Assembly: GCF_001949145.1 (NCBI RefSeq)
Contig: NW_019091365.1
Span: 238,438-270,458 of the forward strand
Source: Acanthaster planci
Lineage: Eukaryota > Echinodermata > Asteroidea > Valvatida > Acanthasteridae
Direction: 5' to 3'
DNA length: 32,021 bases
The notes under the pieces were generated by a model. The model was not told where the DNA came from and did not search any database. It was given only the letters and a program-made list of their open reading frames with translations. A program made the translations under genes and the position numbers. Shown in pieces: positions 24,301 through 28,933 of this stretch. The first letter of the stretch is position 1, and every line of letters begins with the position of its first letter.

Positions 24301-26850
24301 GATAGTTATGCTCCCATTAATTTCATGATACATGTAAATTGTAGAAATGTCACATTTTCAAGCAGAATTCTGTGCAGATCAGGGTGTAAGACCATGGAAA
24401 CCCTCATCTCCAACCAATGGCATTTTCTCCATACATCTACATGTACATCTAGATATATACGTGAATGGAAATTATTGTTCCAAAGGTGCAATCAGTCGAT
24501 ATGCCCAATAGCCTAATTTTTTTATGGTAATGGGTTTTCCCCCTTACATCAACGTACCGGTATATATACAGTACACGTACTCAATGAATGTCTGAATTTG
24601 AAGGCTTGCCAAAAAAATTCACAAGCCCACTCGGGTAGGACTCGAGCCTATGTTGGTTCATGGTTGGTGTAAGGGCAAAAGTGTTGACAAAAAAAATCTC
24701 CCCAGTGCAAAGTACATCTTGAAATGCCCAATCTGTCCACAGTTGGTCAATCTTAGTCATGTTAGTGCATGATTTGTCAATACATGTAATTCCGCGATCA
24801 GCCAACCACCTTTTATATGTATTTCAAATTCACAGCTGTGACAGAGTGTTTCCAAAAATGGGAAATAAAATTGGAGATTTCATGCTGAATGGACCAATCG
24901 CAGAGAGTGATCCGGTGACCATGCAGATTGGCCGATTGCACCCAACAGCATGATGGGTTCAACAAGCAACGTCAGAGACTCAAGAATATCAACCCCGGCC
25001 TGAACCAAGATCCTGTTATGTACATGTAGTCCAGTTTCATTTCTGATCCTTTCCATCATAAGGGGAAGGGTTCCAGTTTCTAGTATCACCAAAAAGAGGG
25101 CATGCAGTCCACGTGGTTAATCAAAGCAGTGATAGGACTGAAATATGATGATACATGTACATGTAGGTCGACTGCCATGTATCTATTGATCCTTTGAAAA
25201 ATCTCAGATCTTACTGATTCTGAGGGATCTTTGTTGAGGGATCAATCAATAATATACCGTAGTACAGTCATGACAGTGGACAGATGAGATGATGCCTAAA
25301 TCTACCAATCATGCCCAACATTTATTATTATATCAACATAATTACTTGGCCTCCTACTCGGTTTGACATCTGCCCCGCTCCCGACGTTGAATCACACAGT
25401 TGCAGTTCTGGGGACACATGTAACATAACCCAAGAACTGTGGGGTACGTCATCTGCTCCGCCCAAACGAATGTCGGGCAGACGTCAGGCCCCACAGTAAC
25501 ATGTATGGGTGTAGGGGTAACAGGGGTGTCGGTCACTTCACCCCATTTCCACTTCGCCTCATGCCACTTCGCCCCATCTCCACTTCACCCCATTTCCACT
25601 TCGCCCTATTTCCACTTTGCCCCATTGATTATTGTTCATTCTGTTCTTTAGTAACAGAGCCATAGGCCTGGATGCAACAAGTAAAAACATCAACGTTTGA
25701 GTACCCAAATAAAGATCGGGGAACCCAACTTCCAGAGGCCAAAACAATGCTTCCGATTTCCTGACCGCCGGACCCAAATTTTTTGGCGAGACCCTAAATT
25801 TTCTATTGGCAAGTTAGAAAAATAAAAGTTTCTTCGAGTTTCGTTGTCGCTGTGGTAAAAACATGTGAGCTAAGTGCTGGTTCCCGCCGCACTGCACCCA
25901 TGTAAGAGAATGCGTGATGGAGTGTGGCAACCAGTCTATTCATGCTGCGGCGACCGTACACGTACTTGATGAGAAATAACCCAGATGCTAGTCCAACCAT
26001 ACATGTGCATGTATGTATTAATTCACCATAATGGCAACGTAGTCAACATTAATTTAATGCCATAGAGTTTTCTATAATAACTACCGGTACATGTCGTTTG
26101 TGGAACTCACCTCTCGACCATTTTTTTAAGACACTCGGGCACGGACGGTAAAGTGGAAAGGGGCAAAGTGGAGATGGGGCGATCTGGGTATGGGGCGAAG
26201 TGGTTAGGGGGCGACGTGGAAATGGGACGAAGTGACTTTAAACCGGTAACAGTACTGTAGTCACTCACTCACAGACATCAGACCCTAATCAATTAAATTA
26301 GACGTAGGTCCTATACGTGTATCTAGTCAAAGTAACTAAGCATGACTAGGAGTCCTAGGCCTAGTACTCGAACCTGACAAATTGCTTCTTTTGTAACATT
26401 TGGACAGAGTAGGACCTCCTATCACCCGACCATGTCCAAATGTTAAAAGAAGCGATTCACTGGGTCCGACTCCTCGTCCCAAGTGACCTAGGCCTAATCT
26501 TAAATCAATCATCATCATTCCTTAGCATCATGAGCATGCTTAGGCGAGCCTACCCTAAGTTTTACCTTCGCTGTTTCTTCGTGTCCATCGTCCTCCGCCT
26601 CGAGTTTTTCCAAACGACTGTTGTAAAGCTCCCGAAACTCGTTCATCAAGCCCTGCATGGACTCGCTGCCGGTGCTGCTGACATTGCTGGCACGAGAGCT
26701 GGAACCGTACAGGCCTCTCCCCGCGGGGCTCGCGGCGCGGATAACCGGTGTCGAGGTGCTATGTTTCATGCCGAAGTTGGAGTCCGTCAGCGGTCTCTCG
26801 GCTCGAGTCCTGTGCATGCTGCCGCTTCGTCCATAGCTGAATTCTGCCAT
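224..26850 (-). CDS. Long coiled-coil protein gene, 23 exons, 3' end missing
   Basis: Twenty-three exons on the minus strand join in one frame into 952 codons with no stop; the gene runs off the left edge. Every intron is phase 0 and begins GT and ends AG. Residues 1-65 are Ser/Arg/Gly-rich and probably disordered; from about residue 66 nearly everything is Glu/Gln/Lys/Arg/Leu-rich with heptad spacing, broken by a Pro-containing linker near residues 234-246. A motif like R-D/E-x-T-I-x-x-L recurs in exons 11, 15, 16, 18 and 21, with looser forms in 5, 6 and 20. There is no enzyme motif, membrane segment or signal peptide. Such proteins usually act as dimeric rods or scaffolds at centrosomes, cilia, Golgi or the cytoskeleton, but I cannot name the family. 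Start, splice sites and frame are seen; function is inference. An exon hidden in the N gap (10903-11135) or a short missed exon is possible. Confidence 0.88.
643..726 (-). CDS. Exon 22, 28-codon heptad exon
   Basis: Twenty-eight codons, residues 897-924, starting VERLEQALQELNSEFQSTQI. Regular V/L/L/L/F core spacing. Acceptor CTGTGTAG after GGGTTTT; donor AAC|GTAAGT. Confidence 0.88.
1330..1464 (-). CDS. Exon 21, 45-codon coiled-coil exon
   Basis: Forty-five codons, residues 852-896, starting EMALEQLRHQCKKAQNEIKS. The motif appears internally as SRNETIQSLERQIQEM. Acceptor CACCAATAG; donor GAG|GTAGGT. Length is 7n+3, so the heptad register must shift within or next to it. Confidence 0.89.
2133..2228 (-). 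CDS. Exon 20, 32-codon coiled-coil exon
   Basis: Thirty-two codons (7n+4), residues 820-851, starting VSRRDEAMKRMKNEQTALRE. V-S-R-R-D-E-A-M-x-x-M is a variant of the recurring opening motif, with Met replacing Ile and Leu at the core. Acceptor CTCTTGACAG; donor CAG|GTGCGA. Confidence 0.87.
2857..3015 (-). CDS. Exon 19, 53-codon coiled-coil exon
   Basis: Fifty-three codons (7n+4), residues 767-819, starting LARRKTSLSQMDSELKKTKQ. Same length, phase and LA- start as exon 17, although residue identity along the rest is low. Acceptor CCCGTTTCAG, donor GAG|GTAAGT are strong. Confidence 0.9.
3539..3672. mobile_element. Foldback (MITE-like) insertion with 12-base flanking repeat
   Basis: A 37-base arm at 3541-3577 is repeated as its reverse complement at 3604-3640 with only a few mismatches, separated by a 26-base loop, so the strand can fold into a long hairpin. 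The unit is flanked by a perfect 12-base direct repeat, AATATCGTGTTG, at 3527-3538 and 3673-3684, which looks like a target-site duplication. A 32-base non-palindromic tail follows the right arm. Twelve bases is long for a cut-and-paste element, so retroposition is an alternative. Family unknown. Confidence 0.7.
3744..3890 (-). CDS. Exon 18, 49-codon heptad exon
   Basis: Forty-nine codons, residues 718-766, starting VENREETIQRLQRQVRTLQG. Opening motif V-x-x-R-E-E-T-I-x-x-L as in exon 16. The acceptor is preceded by a long pyrimidine tract (TTTTCCTTCCTTTCTCTC) some 20 bases upstream; donor GAG|GTAATG. Confidence 0.9.
4498..4656 (-). CDS. Exon 17, 53-codon coiled-coil exon
   Basis: Fifty-three codons (7n+4), residues 665-717, starting LAEVQEQASRTEEEARQRAA. 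The acceptor (GGGGGGGTTAAAAG) is weak, with only a TTTTTT tract further upstream; it is chosen because it is in phase and gives the same LA- start as exon 19. Donor CAG|GTGGGT. Strongly charged and Ala/Leu-rich. Confidence 0.86.
4657..6256. other. Intron 16 (1.6 kb)
   Basis: Intron between exons 16 and 17. It carries an open frame of 143 codons on the plus strand (5025-5456) without recognisable domains, and a tRNA-derived SINE near its right end. Otherwise ordinary AT-rich sequence. Confidence 0.6.
6111..6209 (-). mobile_element. tRNA-derived SINE with CORE-like tail
   Basis: Read on the minus strand, 6191-6209 gives TGCAGCTCAGTAGATAGGG, close to a tRNA A box, and 6153-6170 gives GGTTGGGGGCTTGAATCT, close to a B box. 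Downstream, 6111-6131 reads GATCTTGGGCAAGACACTTTC, which resembles the conserved TTGGGCAAG-CACTT stretch of CORE-type SINEs. The ends are not clear; no flanking repeat was identified by eye. Confidence 0.6.
6257..6403 (-). CDS. Exon 16, 49-codon heptad exon
   Basis: Forty-nine codons (seven heptads), residues 616-664, starting VAERHDTIVHLRSDLQLLEE: hydrophobic first residue and R-H-D-T-I-x-x-L. Acceptor TACAACTTCAG, donor GAG|GTAGGG. Same length, phase and opening motif as exon 18, and followed like it by a 53-codon exon, pointing to an old duplication of an exon pair. Confidence 0.92.
6612..6901. repeat. Direct repeat around the SINE head
   Basis: AAGATGTGCTTTGCATTGGG begins near 6614 and a related AAGATGTACTTTGCGTCAGG near 6871, both on the plus strand and on either side of the tRNA-like unit. 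The same word occurs in reverse orientation next to the second SINE copy (about 24709-24728). They may be parts of a composite repeat. Confidence 0.4.
6735..6812 (-). mobile_element. tRNA-like SINE head
   Basis: On the minus strand 6790-6805 reads TGGTCGAATGGTTAAG (A-box-like) and 6750-6761 reads GGGTTGGAGTCC (B-box-like). The T arm folds perfectly as GTGGG-TTGGAGT-CCCAC, and CTTGG can pair with CCGAG as part of an acceptor stem. The 3' side continues into a small palindrome (CTTGTGAATTTTTTCACAAG). A second copy of the 3' half lies at 24616. The missing outer acceptor stem argues for a SINE or tRNA pseudogene rather than a working tRNA. Confidence 0.6.
7307..7549 (-). CDS. Exon 15, largest internal exon, coiled coil
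   Basis: Eighty-one codons (7n+4), residues 535-615, beginning LQKSEEEMRNLEGDLAEVSR. Contains the recurring motif as KECTIKELHQDLSQSQGQ. Leu is at regular a/d spacing almost throughout. Acceptor CTCTCTTATAG and donor GAG|GTGAGG are good. The exon is strikingly GC-rich compared with its introns, which gives long open frames on other strands and frames here; those are shadows. Confidence 0.92.
7550..8447. other. Intron 14 (0.9 kb)
   Basis: Intron between exons 14 and 15; AT-rich, no gene signal. It contains the short Harbinger-like element at 8203-8321 and, at its right end from about 8352, the start of the tandem duplication. Confidence 0.6.
8203..8321. mobile_element. Short PIF/Harbinger-like MITE
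   Basis: The 119-base unit begins GGCCATGTCCA and its right end, reversed, reads GGCTGTGTCTG; the four differences are all transitions. It is flanked by TTA on both sides (8200-8202 and 8322-8324), the target duplication usual for PIF/Harbinger elements. Further inside, AGAGCTA..GGTCTA recurs in both arms, so the arms pair over most of their length. There is no coding capacity. The family assignment is inference from the duplication length. Confidence 0.55.
8352..8872. repeat. Tandem duplication unit A (contains exon 14)
   Basis: This unit aligns with 8952-9665 along its length, starting at the shared word GTCTGGATCCCATTACCATG and ending at CCCAGTAGGGCAAGAA. The exon is the best conserved part; intron parts share long words such as CATTTCCCCAAACC and TTTATGGTGT with indels between them. 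Confidence 0.8.
8448..8510 (-). CDS. Exon 14, tandemly duplicated 21-codon exon (copy A)
   Basis: Twenty-one codons, residues 514-534, starting FEAQQRNTHSLEDQLDKKST. Seven bases differ from exon 13 and six of the seven codon differences change the residue. One change replaces the core Ile at position 8 by Thr, which would weaken the coil. Donor CAG|GTACTA; acceptor TGCACGTAATCAG. It could be an alternative exon used in place of exon 13, because both are phase 0 and equal in length. Confidence 0.83.
8952..9665. repeat. Tandem duplication unit B (contains exon 13)
   Basis: Partner of unit A in direct orientation about 600 bases away. Compared with A it carries extra sequence at roughly 9395-9575, either an insertion here or a deletion in A. 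The unit stops about 40 bases before exon 12, so one exon plus its flanking intron was copied. Confidence 0.8.
9051..9113 (-). CDS. Exon 13, tandemly duplicated 21-codon exon (copy B)
   Basis: Twenty-one codons, residues 493-513, starting FEAQQRHIRSLEDQLETNST. It matches exon 14 at 56 of 63 bases and 15 of 21 residues, and the flanking intron sequence is also similar on both sides. Donor CAG|GTACTA and the acceptor region (CACGTAAACCAG) are shared with the other copy. Both copies keep splice sites and frame, so both are probably spliced into the mRNA. Confidence 0.85.
9704..9766 (-). CDS. Exon 12, 21-codon heptad exon
   Basis: Twenty-one codons, residues 472-492, starting SDTHKRRAQTLQEQLERETM. 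Acceptor GTTTCTGTCAG, donor GAG|GTACAT. It has the same length as exons 13 and 14, and shares L-[QE]-[DE]-Q-L-E with them at the same position (residues 11-16), so it may be an older member of the same duplicated set. Confidence 0.85.
10261..10344 (-). CDS. Exon 11, 28-codon heptad exon with clear motif
   Basis: Twenty-eight codons, residues 444-471, beginning LSRRDDTIQQLRKEVLNLQE. This is the clearest single copy of the recurring module: hydrophobic first residue, R-D-D-T-I at positions 4-8 and Leu at 11. Acceptor GCCTGGTAG; donor GAG|GTAGAA. Confidence 0.88.
10764..10838 (-). CDS. Exon 10, 25-codon exon
   Basis: Twenty-five codons (7n+4), residues 419-443, beginning IGVLQSRLRDKQLSSQDSHQ. 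The acceptor CACAACATAG has a modest pyrimidine tract and the donor GAG|GTTTGA is weak beyond GT, but both keep phase 0 and the translation is clearly coil-like. It lies 64 bases to the left of the N gap. Confidence 0.78.
10903..11135. other. Assembly gap of 233 Ns
   Basis: Unknown bases in intron 9. Open frames that run across it are artefacts. A small exon of the coiled-coil gene might be hidden here. Confidence 1.
11714..11797 (-). CDS. Exon 9, 28-codon heptad exon
   Basis: Twenty-eight codons, residues 391-418, VAHLEQRIKNLEVELRQSHD onward, a textbook heptad (L, I, L, V, L at a/d spacing). Acceptor ATGTACCTCCAG and donor GAG|GTAAAC are good. The assembly gap lies in the following intron, so an extra exon between exons 9 and 10 cannot be excluded. 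Confidence 0.88.
12340..12359. repeat. AAAAC microsatellite
   Basis: Four near-perfect units of CAAAA in intron 8, to the left of exon 8. Confidence 0.9.
12459..12521 (-). CDS. Exon 8, 21-codon heptad exon
   Basis: Twenty-one codons (three heptads), residues 370-390, beginning KVSHIQTIALLKEKQRQSFD. It is too short to show as a separate open frame of note, but has a strong acceptor (CTTTTTTGTGCAG) and donor (CAG|GTAAAA) and keeps the frame with its neighbours. The I-Q-T-I-A-L-L segment resembles the recurring motif. Confidence 0.83.
13042..13315. mobile_element. Decayed hAT-like non-autonomous element
   Basis: The left end reads CAGGGTTCCTG and the right end, reversed, AAGGTTTGCC, an imperfect terminal inverted repeat of the CAGGG type. 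It is flanked by GGCTATTT (13034-13041) and TGCTATTT (13316-13323), an 8-base duplication with one mismatch, as hAT elements make. Inside are repeated words of the form CCATGACTTTTCCAGG and its partner CAGGCCTGGAAA, which I recall as frequent in dispersed animal repeats. No transposase remains. Confidence 0.65.
13360..13443 (-). CDS. Exon 7, 28-codon heptad exon
   Basis: Twenty-eight codons, residues 342-369, MAGKEQNIDQFRSLVNELQN onward. The acceptor TTTTTTACTGTAG lies directly before an ATG that is in frame with the whole gene, so this could also serve as an internal start in a shorter transcript; that is only a possibility. Donor GAG|GTAAGA. Ile, Phe, Val and Leu are at core positions. The intron upstream of it starts at 14623. 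Confidence 0.87.
14305..14320. repeat. ACATGT palindromic simple repeat
   Basis: TACATGTACATGTACA. The same simple word is found at 18293-18310, 19479-19496 and many shorter sites (for example 18609-18631, 20546-20558, 25152-25166). The word is a self-complementary tetra/hexamer repeat scattered through introns and flank. Confidence 0.85.
14624..14791 (-). CDS. Exon 6, 56-codon heptad exon
   Basis: Fifty-six codons, exactly eight heptads, residues 286-341, starting IARRGMVLDSTKTTLSTIHD. The second half (SETDKDITIMKLRSTLHQAE) carries a variant of the recurring T-I-x-x-L motif at heptad spacing. Acceptor TTTCACGGTAG and donor GAG|GTATGT fit consensus. It could be a fusion of two 28-codon exons by intron loss, since the motif sits in the second 28 codons. 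Confidence 0.88.
14792..17793. other. Intron 5 (3.0 kb)
   Basis: AT-rich intron. The left two thirds show only ACATGT words and scattered short open frames. Copy 1 of a dispersed repeat (17395-17512) lies near the right end. Nothing else recognised. Confidence 0.6.
17395..17512 (+). repeat. Dispersed repeat, copy 1
   Basis: Starts CTGAGGAAATTCCAATCTTT and ends TTGCATGCCTGATTCCATG. It matches 22494-22612 in the same orientation, with roughly four of five bases identical. The two copies are in introns 5 and 3-4 of the same gene, about 5 kb apart. No terminal inverted repeat or flanking duplication seen; family unknown. Confidence 0.75.
17794..17997 (-). CDS. Exon 5, proline linker then coiled coil
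   Basis: Sixty-eight codons, residues 218-285. The first part (LGRLDALRLVSRDQILGPNP, then QDIPTTDA) contains three prolines and must interrupt the helix; a coil resumes at about residue 247 with IEDLKAQLRHRDNLILKLQS. The RHRDNLILKLQSDL segment resembles the recurring R-D-x-T-I-x-x-L motif. Acceptor TCTGTTCCACCAG is good; donor GAG|GTCATT is weak beyond GT. The exon is GC-rich against AT-rich introns of 4.2 kb and 3.0 kb on either side. Confidence 0.86.
18293..18310. repeat. ACATGT palindromic simple repeat
   Basis: TGTACATGTACATGTACT in intron 4; same family of simple words as at 14305. Confidence 0.85.
19479..19496. repeat. ACATGT palindromic simple repeat
   Basis: TACATGTACATGTACATG in intron 4; the longest perfect run of this word in the window. 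Confidence 0.85.
21375..21857. mobile_element. hAT-like non-autonomous element with ATTCGAAT words
   Basis: The 483-base unit begins TAGGGC and its right end, reversed, also begins TAGGGC. It is flanked by CGACCCAT (21367-21374) and CGACCCAC (21858-21865), an 8-base duplication with one mismatch. Words of the type GAATATTCGA lie close to both ends (21388-21440 and 21790-21820) in the manner of subterminal repeats. The 75-codon open frame inside has no transposase features. Confidence 0.65.
22165..22296 (-). CDS. Exon 4, coiled coil with a hydrophobic end
   Basis: Forty-four codons, residues 174-217. It starts DLQHRFDRQREENEALRDEN, a highly charged coil, and ends in the less charged stretch NILIGLIGQSRATGKWE, which may leave the coiled coil and form a short contact or linker. 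Acceptor TTTTCTGCGAAG; donor GTAAGT is strong. Length is not a heptad multiple, consistent with a break in the rod here. Confidence 0.86.
22494..22612 (+). repeat. Dispersed repeat, copy 2
   Basis: Partner of 17395-17512, same orientation, in the intron between exons 3 and 4. Begins CTGAGGAAATTCCAATCTTT, identical to copy 1 over that word, then diverges by substitutions and small indels. Confidence 0.75.
22613..23215. other. Rest of intron 3
   Basis: AT-rich intron sequence with short overlapping open frames on both strands and no recognisable domain or repeat end. Confidence 0.5.
23216..23299 (-). CDS. Exon 3, 28-codon heptad exon
   Basis: Twenty-eight codons (four heptads), residues 146-173, ENSIKSREAEHEMRLVNIQK onward. 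Acceptor GGTAATTTCAG and donor GTAAGT are both strong. It is the first of six exons that are exactly 84 bases long. Charged residues dominate, with Ile, Met, Leu and Val at core spacing. Confidence 0.87.
23407..23468. repeat. A-rich tract with AAAC units
   Basis: AAAC/AAACA units interrupted by ATG words in intron 2. It could be the poly(A)-like tail of an old retroposon, but no body was found beside it. Confidence 0.7.
23874..24023 (-). CDS. Exon 2, coiled coil
   Basis: Fifty codons, residues 96-145, starting KKLRILQSYINDLTEQNDVL. The acceptor has a good pyrimidine tract (CTATTCCCCTTCCAG). The donor, AAG|GTTTGT, is weak beyond GT, but it is the only one that keeps the frame with exon 3. Leu, Ile and Val fall at a/d spacing throughout. 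This is one of the most conserved-looking parts of the protein and a good query for finding the family. Intron 1 upstream is 2.5 kb and contains a minisatellite-ended transposon. Confidence 0.88.
24616..24745 (-). mobile_element. Second copy of the tRNA-like SINE (decayed)
   Basis: The plus strand reads AAATTCACAAGCCCACTCGG, nearly the same as the 6727 copy, followed by GTAGGACTCGAGCC; reversed, this gives GGCTCGAGTCC, a good B box. The A box is not recognisable. The word CAAAGTACATCTTGAAAT follows, also shared with the first copy but in the other orientation. Confidence 0.5.
25534..25626 (+). repeat. 16-base minisatellite, left arm
   Basis: Six units of about CACTTCRCCCCATTTC, one of 15 bases and the last partial. 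Unit-to-unit differences are mostly single substitutions. Confidence 0.92.
26150..26234 (-). repeat. 16-base minisatellite, right arm, inverted
   Basis: Five units of about GAAATGGGGCGAAGTG, the reverse complement of the left-arm unit. Units here are more diverged from each other than in the left arm. Confidence 0.9.
26566..26850 (-). CDS. Exon 1 of the coiled-coil gene: start codon and disordered head
   Basis: Encodes residues 1-95, beginning MAEFSYGRSGSMHRTRAERP. The start is the first Met after an in-frame stop at 26884-26886, and it has G at -3 and G at +4, a good Kozak context. Residues 1-65 are rich in Ser, Arg, Gly and Thr with few acidic residues, typical of a disordered, phosphorylatable head. 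From about residue 66 (QGLMNEFRELYNSRLEKLEA) the chain turns into an acidic helix that begins the coiled coil. The donor is AAG|GTAAAA. The base composition is more GC-rich than the introns around it. Confidence 0.9.
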
Positions 26851-26886
26851 TTCTAAATGTGATGCATGCTTGCACCGCTCAGATCA
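26851..26886 (-). promoter_or_regulatory. 5' leader just upstream of the start codon
   Basis: The stretch right before the ATG contains an in-frame TGA at 26884-26886 seven codons or so upstream, which fixes the start. The transcription start and promoter should lie in 26887-27240; I see no convincing TATA box there, and no full RFX X-box was found by eye. Confidence 0.5.
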
Positions 26887-27265
26887 TGTTGTGATGTTAA
26901 AACGGAACTGGGATGGAGTTCCCTGTCAGGAATATTACCGGTAAATTTCAAATCGGATTATTTGCGCTGCTCTTCGATCGGCACGGCCGATTACGCGTGA
27001 AATGTACAAGTACATGTACAGGTTTGTACGTATGTGTCGGCGTAATTAAATATTGTGCAGCTACTGTAGCTAGCCACGCTCTGGTACAGCACAGAAGTAC
27101 TCGAACAAACACACGCTAAATTCTGCTCGTTGATTGGCCTATCACTCATATGGACCACCCGACGGCTGTTGACACCTTGCTCAAGTTCCTCCACCTTTAG
27201 CTTTCGTATTTGAATGTCCCGCCAGGCAAGAGAATGAACACTTCGAAAATAAATCAGAAAAATTC

Positions 27266-28338
27266 CAGGGTTGTTGATTTTTTTATTTTAAAAAGAAAAT
27301 ATAAAAATTGGATTTTTAAAAATTAAATTAGATTGTTTTATCTAAATCGGATTTTTTTATTTTTATAAAAATTGGAGTCTTTTCAAAAGCAAGCAATTAT
27401 TAGCTGCGCATGTAACAGTTTTCTTTTATCGAATTGTTTTATTACAAAATTGAATTAAGCAATTTAAATCAAGTAATTTGATTAATTTCAGAAACCACCA
27501 TGTCTTAGCCATGGTGAAATGCATGCAATATAACACTTACCGGCACATGTACCCGCAGAGAAGACACTTCTTTCAGAGACAAGTACGGTACATATACTGT
27601 ACCAAGGATAAAGTGCATACCAGGTTTTTTAACCGAAATTTTGACAAAACTAGAGTTCACAAGAATTTGTTAACACGGTACTTATACATGCATCAAATGA
27701 CTAATTAGTGAGAAACATGCTACAAAATGGTATTTTACCTTGGTATATGGTGCAAAAAGCAGTCTCGGTTTGTTTGTGATCCAGCTCCACGGAGCAATGA
27801 ATTAGGCTTGATTAAAAGTTAATTTATTAAGGGCATTTATTAAGGGGTATTTAGTGGTTTTAGTTACACTGTATGACTAACATTTCTAATCGCAATAAAA
27901 TATATGTGTACCTGTATATAAAAGGTAGATGTACACTGTACATTGATACTTTACCATGTCAAACTCTGAAATGGACAATTCAAATAAAGTATAATTAAAT
28001 CATGATTATAGATCCTTCACATCAAATTTGCTTACTGAATCCAAAAAGCTGATTTAAATCAAAACAAGTGGATTGAATTGAACAAAAAATCTTGCCAACC
28101 CAGAATGTGTGTAACACGTGTGCATTCATATTCCTTTAATACTAGTAGGAATTGGAAGGCTTACAGAGGGGGGAATTGTTGTTTAAAAAGTGCAAAACCT
28201 GCAAACATTTCCAATCAGCAAAAAAGACTATAAAAATTGAAATACTTTTGCTTTTTTCCCGAAAAATTAAATATGTTGATTTAAATCGCGATTTAAATCG
28301 GTGATTTAAATCAAGGTGATTTAAATCAGCCTACGCTG
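27266..28338. mobile_element. Possible transposon rich in GATTTAAATC
   Basis: The left end reads CAGGGTTGTTGATTT and the right end, reversed, CAGCGTAGGCTGATTT, which align with a single gap. The interior is very AT-rich, with AAAATTGGATTTTT-type words on the left and GATTTAAATC palindromes on the right. I could not find a flanking duplication, so the ends are uncertain. Confidence 0.4.
28278..28327. repeat. Four GATTTAAATC palindromes in a row
   Basis: Perfect copies start at 28278, 28290, 28303 and 28318; a further copy is at 28051-28060. Spacing of 12, 13 and 15 bases. Probably subterminal repeats of the element around it. Confidence 0.85.
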
Positions 28339-28450
28339 TAGGAAACATTTAAACAATCAAAAATTATTACAAAATTTAAACCAAATTTCGATTTTTGCTT
28401 GCTGTCCAATATTCAAATGGGTTTTCAACTTGTAGTATAATGTGCTTGTA

Positions 28451-28933
28451 GTAACTTTCGGTCACATTATTTTAACCATAAAAGAGCTTGGGGCGGAATC
28501 CGCCCCCCCCCCCGAACTTTTTTCCCGATATCGCCGCAGTGCTTTTTTCAGGATCCTTTAGGAGCTTTTAGAGTAGTTATTTACGGTCATTTTGAAATCA
28601 ATTTACGAAAATTGAGCACACTGTTCTTGCACAGCGCATATTTTTCCAAAACAGGTCAGCCAAAAACGTATACTTTTTCCACTGCGGGGCTCAGTGCACG
28701 CGCGATGCCACGCATGTTGCCTTGAACCGTAAACAACAAAGCCATACATGTATGGCCGATTGAGCTCAATTTTCACATTAATAATTATAAGGAGTGTCAT
28801 TACATGCATGCCAAGTTTCAATAAGAAAAAAATAGAGCGAGGCACAGCCGAGTTCTTGAGGGCGGACCCCCCCCCATAAGATGGATCAAAATAACCCGGC
28901 TCTTTTACAGTTAAAACGATGACCAAAGTGGAC
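28451..28933. mobile_element. Inverted-repeat element, mariner-like by TA flanks
   Basis: The left arm TTTTAACCATAAAAGAGC (28470-28487) matches the reversed right arm TTTTAACTGTAAAAGAGC (28899-28916) at 16 of 18 bases. The similarity extends outward through ACTTT.GGTCA on both sides, up to a TA at 28449-28450 and at 28934-28935. A run of Cs follows the left arm and another precedes the right arm. No transposase is visible; the 107-codon frame inside spans an arm and is not credible as a gene. Confidence 0.5.

Larger units (their letters stand above)
25524..26244. mobile_element. Foldback element with minisatellite inverted ends
   Basis: A perfect 8-base direct repeat, GGTAACAG, lies at 25516-25523 and 26245-26252. 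Between them, both ends start GG.T and reach the shared word GTCACTTC at the same distance. Behind it each end carries an array of 16-base units (about CACTTCGCCCCATTTC), in opposite orientation at the two ends. The 500-base middle has no coding capacity. The design matches foldback elements with tandem repeats in their inverted ends, such as TU elements described from sea urchin and FB from Drosophila; the link is by structure, not by sequence. Confidence 0.75.
24024..26565. other. Intron 1 (2.5 kb)
   Basis: First intron, between exons 1 and 2. Holds a second tRNA-like SINE fragment (24616-24745) and the minisatellite-ended element (25524-26244). I found no additional coding exon. Confidence 0.6.

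Noticed and set aside
24880-25092. 70-codon minus-strand frame considered as an extra exon between exons 1 and 2
   Set aside because: No coil pattern and no acceptor and donor in phase 0; exons 1 and 2 join well without it.
26440-26856. 138-codon open frame on the plus strand over exon 1
   Set aside because: Antisense shadow of the GC-rich exon 1; Ala/Arg/Gly-rich as expected from reading such DNA backwards.
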